Below are positions 15,134-24,541 of a DNA stretch of 64,000 nt, one piece after another. Numbering within the stretch: position 1 is the first letter of the stretch; each line of letters starts with the position of its first letter. Made by a program: the position numbers and the translations under genes. The stretch is from contig CANMWN010000003.1 in NCBI GenBank assembly GCA_947501625.1, forward strand, positions 310,001 to 374,000, written 5' to 3'. Source of the DNA: an uncultured Flavobacteriaceae bacterium. Its GTDB lineage: Bacteria; Bacteroidota; Bacteroidia; Flavobacteriales; Flavobacteriaceae. The notes beneath the pieces are model-generated. The model made no database searches and was not told where the DNA came from. It saw only the letters and a list, made by a program, of their open reading frames with translations.

Positions 15134-17425
15134 TTACGCTTTATTTATTGTAATAATTACCGTCTTTGATGCAGGTGTATTACTAATATCTGCTTTGCTT
15201 TTTATAGGTACTAAAACATTTGTTTCAGGAAAATAAGTAGCTGTACATTGTTCAGGAATATCATATGGAATTGCAAGAAATTTATTTGCATATCTCTCTT
15301 CGCCTTTGAAATGACTAGTCAAATTTACTACGTCTAATTTTTTAAGATCTAATTTTTTTATGTCATTTTCATTCATCAAAATCACTCTTCGTTCATTTAA
15401 AATTCCACGATACCTATCATTTAACCCATAGATTGTTGTGTTGTATTGATCATGAGTCCTAATAGTCATCATCATAAATTCATTTTCATTTAACTTTATT
15501 TCTGATGGTTTGTTAACAGTAAAATTTGCTTTCCCAGTTTTGGTAGGAGAGAAGTTATTATCTCTTGCATTGTTTGGTAAATAAAATCCACCTTTTTGCC
15601 TTACTCTTTTATTGTAATTTTCAAATCCTGGAATGGTATTTTCAATTTTATCTCTTATGAAATCATAATTGGTTTTTAAATCATTCCATTTTACTTTTGA
15701 ATCCTTTAAAGTATTATCAGCAATCCCACAAACAATAGCTGTTTCACTCTTTAATTCAGACGATAAAGGTGCTAAATGGCCATGTGATTGATGTACTACT
15801 CCCATTGAATTTTCTACCGATACAAATTGCTCACCACTTTCTTGAATATCTTTTTCTGATCTTCCTAAACAAGGTAATATTAAGGCTTTTTTACCATGAA
15901 TTAAATGACTTCTATTCAATTTTGTTGATATATGAACGGTCAAATCACAATTTTGAAGCGCTTCAGATGTAAATTCAGTATCTGGAGTTGCAGAAATAAA
16001 ATTTCCACCCATTCCTATAAATACTTTTGCTTTCTTTTCATGCATGGCTTCAATAGCATCTACTACATCATAACCATGTTTTCTTGGCGCTTTAAAATTA
16101 AATTCTTTTTCAAGATTGTCTAAAAATGAGTCTTTTGGTTTTTCCCAAATTCCCATAGTTCTATCACCTTGAACATTGGAATGTCCACGAACAGGACAAG
16201 TTCCAGCACCTTTTTTTCCTATACTTCCTTTCAGTAAAAGTAAATTAACAATCTCACGAATATTATCTACTGCATTTTTATGTTGCGTTAATCCCATTGC
16301 CCAACAAACAATTACTTTTTTGTTTTTGGCAATCATATCAGCAGCAGTTTTGATAGTTTCAAGTTCAATTCCAGTTTGCGGAAGTAGTTTTTCAATTGAT
16401 TCTGTTTCTAAATCTGCTAAGAATTCATCAAAGTTTGCTGTTTTGTTTTTAATAAATTCCAAATCAAAAACGCTCCCTTTTTCTTGCTTTTCTTTTTCAA
16501 GTAGCAATAGCATTATGATTTTTAGTAAAGCTACGTCTCCATTTATTTTGACCTGCAAGAATAAATCGGTCAATTTATCGCCTTTAAACCAGTTAATTGG
16601 ATTTTGTGGGTCTTTAAAGTTCATTAATCCTACTTCTGGTAATGGATTTATTGTAATAATTTTTCCGCCATTCTTTTTTGTGTCTTTTAATGCTGATAAC
16701 ATTCTTGGGTGGTTTGTTCCTGGATTTTGCCCCATGACAATGACTAAATCAGCATGGTTAAAATCATCAAGTGTAACGGAACCTTTTCCGATTCCTAATG
16801 TTTCTGAAAGTGCAGAGCCACTTGATTCATGGCACATATTTGAACAATCTGGTAAATTGTTTGTGCCAAATTGTCGAACAAAAAGTTGATATAAAAAAGC
16901 GGCTTCATTGCTTGTTCTTCCCGAAGTATAAAAAATTGCCTCATCAGGGGATGATAAAGCGTTTAATTCTTTTCCAATAAGTGAAAATGCATCATTCCAA
17001 GAAATTTCTTCATATTGGTCACTTCCTTCTTTGAGTAACATTGGATGTGTAATTCTCCCTTTTTTACCTATTTCATAATCAGAGAGTTTAGATAATTCAG
17101 AAACTGAATGTGTTGTAAAAAACATAGGAGAAACTCTATTTTTTGTAGCTTCTTCTGCAATTGCTTTGGCTCCATTTTCGCAATATTCAGCAAGAAAAGC
17201 TCTTTTTTCATCTGGATCAGGCCATGCACATCCAGGACAGTCAAAACCTTCTTTTTGATTTATTTTTGTCAATAAACCAATTCCTTTTGCTAATCCAACT
17301 TCTTCAGTTATGTGCTTCAAAGATGATTTTATTGCTTTAAATCCTGCAGCAGTCTTTGGGACTTCGGTGAGTTGTATCCCAGTAAATTCTTCAGGCGGTT
17401 GAGCCTTTAAATTTTTATTTTTCAT
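15134..17425 (-). CDS. FdhF/YdeP-family molybdopterin oxidoreductase
   Basis: A 763-aa cytosolic Mo-bis-MGD oxidoreductase of the YdeP/TIGR01701-type 'alpha subunit' group. The N-terminal CPGCAWPDPDEKRAFLAEYC motif is typical of YdeP and differs from the classical 4Fe-4S CxxC-x3-C of NapA or FdhA. The probable Mo-ligand region is CSNMCHESSGSALSET (about residues 196-211). It has no Tat signal. The C-terminal molydop-binding domain includes MMMTIRTHDQYNTTIYGLNDR. The substrate of this group is not established; formate is the guess usually made because of the fdhD pairing. The start codon lies 3 nt after the T-run of an upstream terminator, so transcription may depend on read-through. Confidence 0.85.
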   Translation of the reverse strand: MKNKNLKAQPPEEFTGIQLTEVPKTAAGFKAIKSSLKHITEEVGLAKGIGLLTKINQKEGFDCPGCAWPDPDEKRAFLAEYCENGAKAIAEEATKNRVSPMFFTTHSVSELSKLSDYEIGKKGRITHPMLLKEGSDQYEEISWNDAFSLIGKELNALSSPDEAIFYTSGRTSNEAAFLYQLFVRQFGTNNLPDCSNMCHESSGSALSETLGIGKGSVTLDDFNHADLVIVMGQNPGTNHPRMLSALKDTKKNGGKIITINPLPEVGLMNFKDPQNPINWFKGDKLTDLFLQVKINGDVALLKIIMLLLLEKEKQEKGSVFDLEFIKNKTANFDEFLADLETESIEKLLPQTGIELETIKTAADMIAKNKKVIVCWAMGLTQHKNAVDNIREIVNLLLLKGSIGKKGAGTCPVRGHSNVQGDRTMGIWEKPKDSFLDNLEKEFNFKAPRKHGYDVVDAIEAMHEKKAKVFIGMGGNFISATPDTEFTSEALQNCDLTVHISTKLNRSHLIHGKKALILPCLGRSEKDIQESGEQFVSVENSMGVVHQSHGHLAPLSSELKSETAIVCGIADNTLKDSKVKWNDLKTNYDFIRDKIENTIPGFENYNKRVRQKGGFYLPNNARDNNFSPTKTGKANFTVNKPSEIKLNENEFMMMTIRTHDQYNTTIYGLNDRYRGILNERRVILMNENDIKKLDLKKLDVVNLTSHFKGEERYANKFLAIPYDIPEQCTATYFPETNVLVPIKSKADISNTPASKTVIITINKA

Positions 17426-17426
17426 A

Positions 17427-17470
17427 ATAAAAAAATTACCTAGTGTAAAGTTATAAAATACTAGGTAATT
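17427..17470 (-). terminator. Terminator-like hairpin directly upstream of the YdeP-like gene
   Basis: On the minus strand, an 11-bp inverted repeat (17460-17470 with 17434-17444, loop of 15) is followed by seven T, then ATT and the ATG of the oxidoreductase. It could end the 17502-17918 transcript, act as a leader attenuator, or both. Confidence 0.6.
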
Positions 17471-17501
17471 AATTTAATATAATTGGTAAAAGTGGTTGGT
17501 T

Positions 17502-17918
17502 TTAATAACCTGCTCTTCTTCGAGAGAATTCTCTACCCATTTTTTTAGCAAATTGATTTAATTTTTCTTCGTTTATGCCTTCAGTTGTTAATGCTTTGGC
17601 TGAGTATAGTTTTTTTGAAATCCATTTTTTATATCCTATGCCAGATTCAGTTTCAAAAAGTACGGTGTCTAAATCATCCGCTTTATAGATTTCATAATAA
17701 CCATATTGTCCCCAATCTACCCATTTTAAATATAATAAATTATCTCCATTAAGATTATTAATATAAAAAGCTCCTCGACTTACATCATCTTTTTCGATTT
17801 TGCCATATTCAACTTTATCAATAGTAATGATGTCTTTTTTAATTTTAACTTTTTGAGAATAACCTACGGTAATAAATAAAAATGCGATTAGCGTTGAGAA
17901 TAAGGTTTTTTTGTTCAT
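17502..17918 (-). CDS. Secreted protein of unknown function
   Basis: A 138-aa protein with a Sec signal peptide (MNKKTLFSTLIAFLFITVGYSQ, cleavage likely after Ser-Gln). The mature part is beta-rich (VKIKKDIITIDKVEYGKI, YLKWVDWGQYGYYEIY) and ends in a basic helix with RRRAGY. No family is recognised. This type of small periplasmic protein with a 'VTID-x-V-x-Y' opening is common in Flavobacteriaceae. It is followed by a terminator-like hairpin before the Mo-enzyme gene. Confidence 0.7.
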   Translation of the reverse strand: MNKKTLFSTLIAFLFITVGYSQKVKIKKDIITIDKVEYGKIEKDDVSRGAFYINNLNGDNLLYLKWVDWGQYGYYEIYKADDLDTVLFETESGIGYKKWISKKLYSAKALTTEGINEEKLNQFAKKMGREFSRRRAGY

Positions 17919-17975
17919 TTTGATTGTTTTAGGGTTAATTATTAATTGAGCAATATACTATTTTTTGATAATTAT

Positions 17976-19151
17976 TTATACTTTTTTACAAATTGCTACT
18001 ATGTGCTTGTTGTTCAAATCAGTAGTGAAGAATAGATAGTTTTTACCACCATCTTTTAGTTTGGTTTTTTGTCTAATTTGGACAACTGTCAGCGGGAAAT
18101 TGCGTGTTGTTATATTTGCTTTTCCTGATGGAATTAATTTTTTTAGTTGCTTTTTGTCAAATGGAATTGGATGCAAAACTTCAAATCTCCTTCCTGGAAA
18201 ATCAATTAATTTATCGGATGTGTATAGATGCGAATTTTGATGGAGTTTATCAATTTTTAACTGTGATGAAACTTCGTTAAACCCACCTGATTTCATTATA
18301 GAAGCATTCGGCTCGTATAAATATTTTTTTATTAAGCTGTAGGTTGAGGTTGTGTTAGTATCTATTTTAAAATCAAATAATTGTGAATTATTTTTTGTAA
18401 TATTTATTGTTTTAATTCCAATAGGTTTTGAGTAATTTTTTTCTAAAATGTAAAGTAATTCTTTAACTTCATTGTTAGTAGAAATAATATGAATTTCTCT
18501 AACGTATTTTAATTCATTGATGCCGTTTTTAATATCAAGAATTGGAGAGTTTTTGATTAATATATTGTTGCTTTTTTCAAACAATAAATCTAAATTTTCT
18601 GGAACATTAGGTAAGCAATCTTTTAATAAAAAAACTTTACCTTTTGTGTCGTTCCTTCTTGATGGATCTATATAAATCCAATCAAATTTTTTGTTAGTAT
18701 ATTTTAAATATTTTAATCCGTTTTCTGGAATTGGTTTAATATTTTTTATTCCTAATTGTTCGTAATTATACTTGACAATTTTTGACAAGGATTCATTAAT
18801 TTCACAATGATAAATTTCAGGGATTTTTTTTGAGAAATAATAACTATCAACACCAAATCCTCCTGTTAAATCTATGAGCGAATTACCTGAAATAAGGTTT
18901 GCTTTATAATTTGCTGTAATTTCAGAAGAAGTCTGTTCAATATTTAATTTATTTGGGTAATAAATGTTTTTTGTGTTAAACCAAGTTGGTAATTTGTCTT
19001 TACACTTTTTTTTTGCTTGTATTTGCTCAACTAATTCTTGAGTTGAAGCATTAGAGAAGTTTGTTCCTTTAAAAAGAATTTTCGAAACATCAATATTTAA
19101 GTTTTCGTTGATGTAGTTTTGAATATTAGGATGTAAAATTACAGGATTCAA
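17976..19151 (-). CDS. Class I SAM-dependent methyltransferase with THUMP-like domain
   Basis: A 391-aa protein. The central Rossmann methyltransferase has motif I LIDLTGGFGVDSYYFSKK (about residues 94-111) and a catalytic-type motif FDWIYIDPSRR (about 155-165), which suggests nucleic-acid methylation. An N-terminal helical region precedes it. A C-terminal THUMP-like domain (about 320-391, RNFPLTVVQIRQKTKLKDGG) follows. Proteins of this layout are conserved in Bacteroidota and presumed to modify RNA, but the target is not known. It begins 9 bp after the AI-2E-type permease gene ends. Confidence 0.82.
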   Translation of the reverse strand: MNPVILHPNIQNYINENLNIDVSKILFKGTNFSNASTQELVEQIQAKKKCKDKLPTWFNTKNIYYPNKLNIEQTSSEITANYKANLISGNSLIDLTGGFGVDSYYFSKKIPEIYHCEINESLSKIVKYNYEQLGIKNIKPIPENGLKYLKYTNKKFDWIYIDPSRRNDTKGKVFLLKDCLPNVPENLDLLFEKSNNILIKNSPILDIKNGINELKYVREIHIISTNNEVKELLYILEKNYSKPIGIKTINITKNNSQLFDFKIDTNTTSTYSLIKKYLYEPNASIMKSGGFNEVSSQLKIDKLHQNSHLYTSDKLIDFPGRRFEVLHPIPFDKKQLKKLIPSGKANITTRNFPLTVVQIRQKTKLKDGGKNYLFFTTDLNNKHIVAICKKV

Positions 19152-19160
19152 GAGGGTTAG

Positions 19161-20243
19161 TTATAAATCTTTGGTAATCGATTTTACAATTTTGTTTTCG
19201 GCCAAAAATTCTTTTAGAATAACTTTCAATGCAGTATAAGATGGTACTGCGACTACCATTCCTATAATTCCAAATAGTAAACCTCCTATAATAATGATTA
19301 GAAATATCTCTAATGGATGTGATTTAACACTTTTTGAAAATATTACTGGCTGGCTCACAAAATTATCAATCAATTGCGCTATTAAATAACCAATCATTAC
19401 ATAAATGGTTGTTGGTAGTATTTCTGTTTGAAAATCTTCACCAATATGACTAGACATAGTTAAAAACATAATTAAAACGGCACCAATTAAAGGACCAACA
19501 TATGGAATTAAATTCAATAGCGCACATAGAAATGCTATTACAATCGCATTTTGAACGCCAAATATTGCTAAAATTATAGAATATAAAATAAACAATATGG
19601 TAATTTGGGTAAATAGACCTATAAAGTATCTAGATAATAAATCTTTGATTTTATTAAATGATTTTTGAAAACGACTTTCACTATTATCAGGAACTAAAAC
19701 GAGTAATCCTTTATGTAATATCTTGCTATCTTTCATCAAGAAAAAAGAGATGAAGAGAACTGAAAAGAGTCCGATACTCAAAGAACCTACAGTTCCAATG
19801 ATTGAATTTAGAAAATTTGGTATTTGTTTAAAGTTTGATAATAAATCAAGGCTTTTCAGTTGTTCAAAAATATCAATATTCTGAGCAACAAAGTAATCAT
19901 TAATTTGTGAAAGTACTTGTTCAGTATTGTTTTGTAATTCGTTGATATTTAGCAACGAAAGGTTTTTACTTTGTTGAGATATTAGTGGAATGAACATGCT
20001 TATCAAACCAAAAAGAAAACTTAAAAACATTACCATTGTTGAGACCACAGCAAGTGTATTTGGAAACTTTAGTTTTCGTTTTAAAAAAATGATAATTGGT
20101 CTAGCAATCAAGGATAAAACACCTGCAATAATTATATAAACAATTACTGACTGTATTTTCCATAGAAAAAATAGGAGTAACGCAACGCCAATGATAATGG
20201 AAAGTGCGCGTAATATTCCGTTAGAAATAGTTTTCGAGTTCAT
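19161..20243 (-). CDS. AI-2E family transporter (PerM/YhhT-like)
   Basis: A 360-aa polytopic membrane protein of the AI-2E/PerM family. It has about eight TM helices in the usual pattern: two to three N-terminal helices, a soluble loop around 100-145, then helices including IGLFSVLFISFFLMKDSK, the family signature LNLIPYVGPLIGAVLIMFL (about 243-261), and a final pair near 310-345. Substrates in this family vary (autoinducer-2, Na+/H+ exchange) and cannot be told from sequence. It is probably cotranscribed with the downstream methyltransferase. Confidence 0.9.
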   Translation of the reverse strand: MNSKTISNGILRALSIIIGVALLLFFLWKIQSVIVYIIIAGVLSLIARPIIIFLKRKLKFPNTLAVVSTMVMFLSFLFGLISMFIPLISQQSKNLSLLNINELQNNTEQVLSQINDYFVAQNIDIFEQLKSLDLLSNFKQIPNFLNSIIGTVGSLSIGLFSVLFISFFLMKDSKILHKGLLVLVPDNSESRFQKSFNKIKDLLSRYFIGLFTQITILFILYSIILAIFGVQNAIVIAFLCALLNLIPYVGPLIGAVLIMFLTMSSHIGEDFQTEILPTTIYVMIGYLIAQLIDNFVSQPVIFSKSVKSHPLEIFLIIIIGGLLFGIIGMVVAVPSYTALKVILKEFLAENKIVKSITKDL

Positions 20244-20310
20244 AGTGTAAATATAAAATATTTCTCGGAGTATTGTAATTCGTGCCGTATATTTCTATAC
20301 CGAGAAGAAT

Positions 20311-20802
20311 TTATATTTTTTCCTTCGGATAAATTCGTTTCGCCACTTTTTCTTTTTTAGTATTTCCTGGAAAAGTCAATGTAGTACTAGAAAAAGTAGT
20401 GCCAAATGTCATATTAGCATTATAAACTTGTACTATAGCATCTTTTAACTGATGTTCTGACAATTCTTTTAAAGGATGTGTGAAAATTGACCATATAATT
20501 TCATCAGAAAGGGCATATTTTACATCCAATGCAGTATGAAAATTGGCAACTAAAGCATTTAATAGTAATTCTTCATTCATTTGTTTTCGTTCCGCAATAG
20601 GAGAGATGATACGCATTCTATTGGCTTTTTTATCGGCAATACAAATCAATAATTGATTGTTGATAGAAAAATTCCAAGAATTACCTTTCACCTCAACACT
20701 ATCTGCATTTTGAGTTATTATTTCACCGAGCCTCTCAATAGTCATATTTTGTGAAGTTGCAGAAAAACTAATAAGCAGAAATAGAACAAGTATTTTTTTC
20801 AT
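20311..20802 (-). CDS. Secreted protein, possibly YbjN/chaperone-like fold
   Basis: A 163-aa protein with signal peptide MKKILVLFLLISFSATSQ. The mature region alternates strands and helices (SWNFSINNQLLICIADKKAN, MNEELLLNALVANFHTALDV, IIWSIFTHPLKELSEHQLKD), a pattern reminiscent of YbjN or type III chaperone-like folds. That is only a fold-level impression. There are no catalytic residues, and the C terminus is basic. It sits alone between the AI-2E permease and the pseudouridine synthase on the same strand. Confidence 0.7.
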   Translation of the reverse strand: MKKILVLFLLISFSATSQNMTIERLGEIITQNADSVEVKGNSWNFSINNQLLICIADKKANRMRIISPIAERKQMNEELLLNALVANFHTALDVKYALSDEIIWSIFTHPLKELSEHQLKDAIVQVYNANMTFGTTFSSTTLTFPGNTKKEKVAKRIYPKEKI

Positions 20803-20844
20803 CGATGTAGTATTTTAATCAATAGTCGAATTGAAAAAAGAATA

Positions 20845-21720
20845 CTAACAAATGGATTCAAAAGAAGGAAATATTTTTAGAAATTTTTTAGGGATTGTTG
20901 AATTGATTTTGAGTTGCTCTTTTGTAACTGGATGTTTAAATTCTAGAGAAGAAGCGTGAAGGTAGAAACCTTTTCCTTTCAAGATTAAATTTTCTTTACC
21001 ATATGCTGCATCACCTAAAATTGGGTTTCCAATTGCATTTAAATGTTTTCTTAATTGATGTCTTCTTCCTGTATTAGGCGTTAGTCTTACCAAATTTAGA
21101 GATTCAAACCGTTCAGATTTGACAGTTTTAATAACTTCATATTGTGATAGAGATTTTTTATTGTCTATAGTGAAATCAATTCTTCCAGAAGAGTTCATTG
21201 CTCCAATAGTAATAGCAAAATAGGTTTTTTGAACTTCTTTGTTTTCAAATAATTTATTTAGTGCCAATATAGAACTAGCAGTTTTGCCAATCAGTAACAG
21301 CCCAGAAGTAGGATAATCTAATCGATGAACAGGTCTTGGCTTTACGCTATCTTGTTGTTGACTTTTATTCAGGTTTTGTTCTAAAGCATTGTTAATAGTT
21401 ACAAACTTGTTTCCGCTGACTAAAACTCCTGCAGTTTTGTAAATAACAGCCAAATAATCATCTTCAAATAACACTTCTAATTTTAAATCTAACTCTTTTT
21501 TAATACTTGAGTTTTTATCAATAATTAATGAAATAGTTTCTCCACCTTTTATAAAAAGAGCAGTTGTTGCAGTCTTATTATTGACTAGTATCAGACCTTT
21601 TTTTAATGCTTTTTTTAATGCCGATTTAGTAGTGATTGTTGAGAAAATTCCAATTCCATATTCTTGTAATCGAATGTAGTTTTCAAGTTCTGGAACACTA
21701 TGCGTTTCTATGATTTGCAT
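20845..21720 (-). CDS. RluA-family pseudouridine synthase
   Basis: A 291-aa RluA-type enzyme converting uridine to pseudouridine in rRNA or tRNA. An N-terminal S4-like segment (about 15-65) precedes the catalytic domain. The catalytic Asp lies in HRLDYPTSGLLLIGKT (about residue 131). NTGRRHQLRKHLNAIGNPI near 230 is the conserved RNA-binding loop. The target site cannot be assigned. Its start overlaps the stop of the VOC gene by one base (TAATG), so the two are translationally coupled. Confidence 0.93.
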   Translation of the reverse strand: MQIIETHSVPELENYIRLQEYGIGIFSTITTKSALKKALKKGLILVNNKTATTALFIKGGETISLIIDKNSSIKKELDLKLEVLFEDDYLAVIYKTAGVLVSGNKFVTINNALEQNLNKSQQQDSVKPRPVHRLDYPTSGLLLIGKTASSILALNKLFENKEVQKTYFAITIGAMNSSGRIDFTIDNKKSLSQYEVIKTVKSERFESLNLVRLTPNTGRRHQLRKHLNAIGNPILGDAAYGKENLILKGKGFYLHASSLEFKHPVTKEQLKINSTIPKKFLKIFPSFESIC

Positions 21721-22142
21721 TATTTTGCAAATACTTGACTCATATCTTTAAAGGCTTTGAATTCGAGTGCATTGTTTTCTGGATCGTTAAAAAACATCGT
21801 TGCTTGTTCTCCTGGTTTTCCTCTAAATCGAGTTGTAGGTTCAATTATGAATTCTGTATTTAGTGCTTTTAAACGCTCAGCAAGAGCATGCCAATCTTCC
21901 CATGAAAGCACTACGCCAAAGTGAGGAACAGGGACATCATGGCCATCTACAGGATTAGAAATTCTTTCTGGATTGAATCCATCTTTTTGATGTATTACGA
22001 ATTGATGCCCAAAAAAGTTAAAATCTACCCAAGACTCTGAACTTCTACCTTCTTTGCATTGTAAAACATCACGATAAAATGTTCTACATTTCTCTAGATT
22101 TTGAACAGGAATTGCTAAATGGAATGGTTGTAGTTTATTCAT
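21720..22142 (-). CDS. VOC-superfamily protein (glyoxalase/dioxygenase fold)
   Basis: A 140-aa single-module VOC protein. PFHLAIPVQNLEKCRTFYRD opens the first beta-alpha-beta-beta-beta unit, with its metal-ligand His at position 8. Another candidate is VPHFGVVLSW, and the C-terminal Glu is in NNALEFKAF. The metal-site pattern suggests a dioxygenase- or glyoxalase-like enzyme, but the substrate is unknown. The sequence FFGHQFVIHQ with a following loop is characteristic of a bacterial VOC subgroup annotated only as dioxygenase-like. It is coupled to the pseudouridine synthase and lies 9 bp after ggt. Confidence 0.85.
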   Translation of the reverse strand: MNKLQPFHLAIPVQNLEKCRTFYRDVLQCKEGRSSESWVDFNFFGHQFVIHQKDGFNPERISNPVDGHDVPVPHFGVVLSWEDWHALAERLKALNTEFIIEPTTRFRGKPGEQATMFFNDPENNALEFKAFKDMSQVFAK

Positions 22143-22151
22143 GTTTTATAT

Positions 22152-23846
22152 TTAAAATCCTGCAGCAGTATCGTCTCCACGAGAGTCAGCGCCAGCCTCT
22201 AATTTGCCGTTTGGTAATACTAAAATAGCATCTACTTTTCCAATAACTGGAGTTCTGTCTTCATTTATTGCATAACCCAATTTTTCTAAGGCAGTTTTCG
22301 TTTCAATACTAAATTGGTTAGGTTCCATTCTTATTTCGTCTGGCAACCATTGATGATGAAATCTTGCTGCATCCACCGATTCTTGCATACTCATATCAAA
22401 TTCAAAAACATTTAAAATATTTTGTAATACCGAAGTTATTATTGTTGAGCCTCCAGGAGTTCCAACGACCATTTTTAATTCTCCATCTTTTTCAACAATC
22501 GTTGGTGTCATTGAACTTAGCATTCGCTTTTCTGATGCGATTGAATTTGCTTCAGCGCCTACTAATCCATAGTCGTTTGGTATTCCAGGCTTCACGCTAA
22601 AATCATCCATTTGGTTATTTAAGAAACAACCTAACTCTTCAATAAACACCTTTGAGCCATAAGCACTGTTTAAAGTTGTAGTTACCGAAACCGCATTTCC
22701 GTATTGGTCAACTATAGAGTAGTGTGTAGTTTCATCACTTTCATAGCCTGCAATTTTTCCGTGTTTTATATCATCAGAATTTCCTGCTTTGTCCCAAGTG
22801 AAATTTGCCATTCTGTTTTTGATATAGTTGTTATCAATCAGACTGTCAATTGGCACATCCACAAAATCAATATCGCCTAAAAAATGTGCTCTATCAGCAT
22901 AGGCTCTTCGTTCTGCTTCGGTCAATAATTGAATATATTTTGCCGAATTGTGTTCTAGTTTGTCGACATTGAATGGCTCTACTGATTTTAGTATTTGTGC
23001 TAAGCAAATACTTCCGCTTGAAGGAAGCGTCATAGAAATAATTCTTAAATCTTTGTAGTTAAATATGATTGGATCACGCCATTTTGCTTCATATTTTGCT
23101 AAATCTTCGAGTGTAATAATTCCACCATTTTCTTGCAGATGATTTACCAATATTTCTGCAGTTTCACCCTTGTAAAAGCCATCTTGTCCATTATCACGAA
23201 TGCGTTCTAATGTTTTTGCGAACTGAAGGTACTTTATTGTATCATTCTTTTTCCAAGGCTCATTCAATAAAGTTTTTTTACCATTCACTTCAGTGAAATA
23301 GTGTTCGTATTTTGCAATTCTTTTTTCTTGTTTTTCTGTGACAACTACACCTTTTCTTGCCAAGTCTATTGCTGGCTGAATTAACTCTATAAAAGGGAGT
23401 GTTCCAAACTTTTTATGTACAGCAAAGAGTCCTGCAACCGTTCCAGGAACTCCAACAGCCATGGCACCTTTAAAACTTAAATCTTTAATTACATCACCAT
23501 TTTCATCAAGATACATATCTCTACTTGCAGCAATTGGTGCTTTTTCTCGGTAGTCCAACGCTCCAGTTTCTCCATCTTTGGTTCGATAAACCATAAATCC
23601 GCCTCCAGTTATGTTTCCAGAATATGGATATGCAACGGCCAATGCTAAATCGGTTGCAATCATAGCATCAAAGGCTGTGCCTCCTTTTTTTAAGATATCA
23701 ACACCTATTTTTGAGGCTTCATCACGCGCACTCACAACCATGGCTTTATCGGTTACTAAACCTTGTTTACTTTCAGTTTTTGGTTGTTCTTTTTTACATT
23801 GAATAAAAAGTGTAATTATAAGAAGTAGTGCGAGTAATTTTCTCAT
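22152..23846 (-). CDS. ggt: Gamma-glutamyltransferase (lipoprotein)
   Basis: A 564-aa gamma-glutamyltranspeptidase that cleaves glutathione and gamma-glutamyl amides in the periplasm. The signal MRKLLALLLIITLFIQC ends in a lipobox Cys, so the enzyme is probably membrane anchored. The autoprocessing site and nucleophile is the first Thr of the TTHYSIVD block (about residue 374), followed by NAVSVTTTLNSAYGSKV. The substrate loop SSMTPTIV and GTPGGSTIITSVLQ are present. The start codon abuts the stop codon of the upstream AcpH-like gene. Confidence 0.93.
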   Translation of the reverse strand: MRKLLALLLIITLFIQCKKEQPKTESKQGLVTDKAMVVSARDEASKIGVDILKKGGTAFDAMIATDLALAVAYPYSGNITGGGFMVYRTKDGETGALDYREKAPIAASRDMYLDENGDVIKDLSFKGAMAVGVPGTVAGLFAVHKKFGTLPFIELIQPAIDLARKGVVVTEKQEKRIAKYEHYFTEVNGKKTLLNEPWKKNDTIKYLQFAKTLERIRDNGQDGFYKGETAEILVNHLQENGGIITLEDLAKYEAKWRDPIIFNYKDLRIISMTLPSSGSICLAQILKSVEPFNVDKLEHNSAKYIQLLTEAERRAYADRAHFLGDIDFVDVPIDSLIDNNYIKNRMANFTWDKAGNSDDIKHGKIAGYESDETTHYSIVDQYGNAVSVTTTLNSAYGSKVFIEELGCFLNNQMDDFSVKPGIPNDYGLVGAEANSIASEKRMLSSMTPTIVEKDGELKMVVGTPGGSTIITSVLQNILNVFEFDMSMQESVDAARFHHQWLPDEIRMEPNQFSIETKTALEKLGYAINEDRTPVIGKVDAILVLPNGKLEAGADSRGDDTAAGF

Positions 23847-24434
23847 TTAGTCAAGTTCTTTAAGTGTAGTTTCAGTAAAGTTAATCAATTCTTTAAAAAA
23901 TTGTGTAAAATCGTTTTCTAAATCTTCGTAGTGTTCTTGCAAATCTTCAATTGCAATATCCATTTTTGAAATCATCTTAGTTCTTCTATTCATTCCATTG
24001 AGTACCGATTCCATGCCTTCCAAAAATTGATAATTATACAACCAATTATATTTTTCTAGCGGAACTAATAACTGTTTTACTTTGTCTGGAAGTATTTCGT
24101 AATTGGTATGCATTAAATCATAAAAACTTTGTGCAAAAATGTCTAAGGGGATTGCTGAATAGTTGTGCCAATTCTTTGCCAAGAAGTGATCATAAAAAAT
24201 GTCGATGATAATACCATCGTAGTGACCGTAGCGTTCGTGTAAACGTCGTTTGCTTTTTTTTACAATTTCATTTTGGTCGGTAAAAGTATCTATTTGACGA
24301 TGTAGTAAAATGCCTTTTTGAACATCTTTACTGTAGTTTTTATGGTCTTTACCTCTCACAAAATCTCCTAAAAAATTACCAAGCATTAAGTCGGTATTGT
24401 CTTTTGATAAGTATAAATGCGCTAGGAAGTTCAT
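23847..24434 (-). CDS. ACP phosphodiesterase (AcpH, DUF479)
   Basis: A 195-aa member of the AcpH/DUF479 family, which removes the 4'-phosphopantetheine group from acyl carrier protein. The N terminus MNFLAHLYLSKDNTDLMLGN continues into FLGDFVRG, the family signature. RQIDTFTDQN and GIIIDIFYDHFLAKNW carry the conserved HD-like acidic and His residues. The stop codon is immediately followed by the ggt start codon, so both are in one transcript. Activity is inferred from family. Confidence 0.87.
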   Translation of the reverse strand: MNFLAHLYLSKDNTDLMLGNFLGDFVRGKDHKNYSKDVQKGILLHRQIDTFTDQNEIVKKSKRRLHERYGHYDGIIIDIFYDHFLAKNWHNYSAIPLDIFAQSFYDLMHTNYEILPDKVKQLLVPLEKYNWLYNYQFLEGMESVLNGMNRRTKMISKMDIAIEDLQEHYEDLENDFTQFFKELINFTETTLKELD

Positions 24435-24541
24435 GGAGTGAAAGTAAAGAAATTATTTTTATTCTTTTCATGTTGATGGAAAACACAAACAGTGAAAAGG
24501 TGAATGTAGTAAATTATAATGTTATCATACAACATTGTCTT

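Noticed and set aside
16176-16889. A 237-aa plus-strand frame antisense to the YdeP-like gene
   Set aside because: It is a shadow of a gene with strong motifs, and it has no promoter or family features of its own.
17427-17470. Molybdenum-cofactor riboswitch before the Mo enzyme
   Set aside because: The element is a simple AT-rich stem with a T-run and has none of the multi-helix complexity of that riboswitch.
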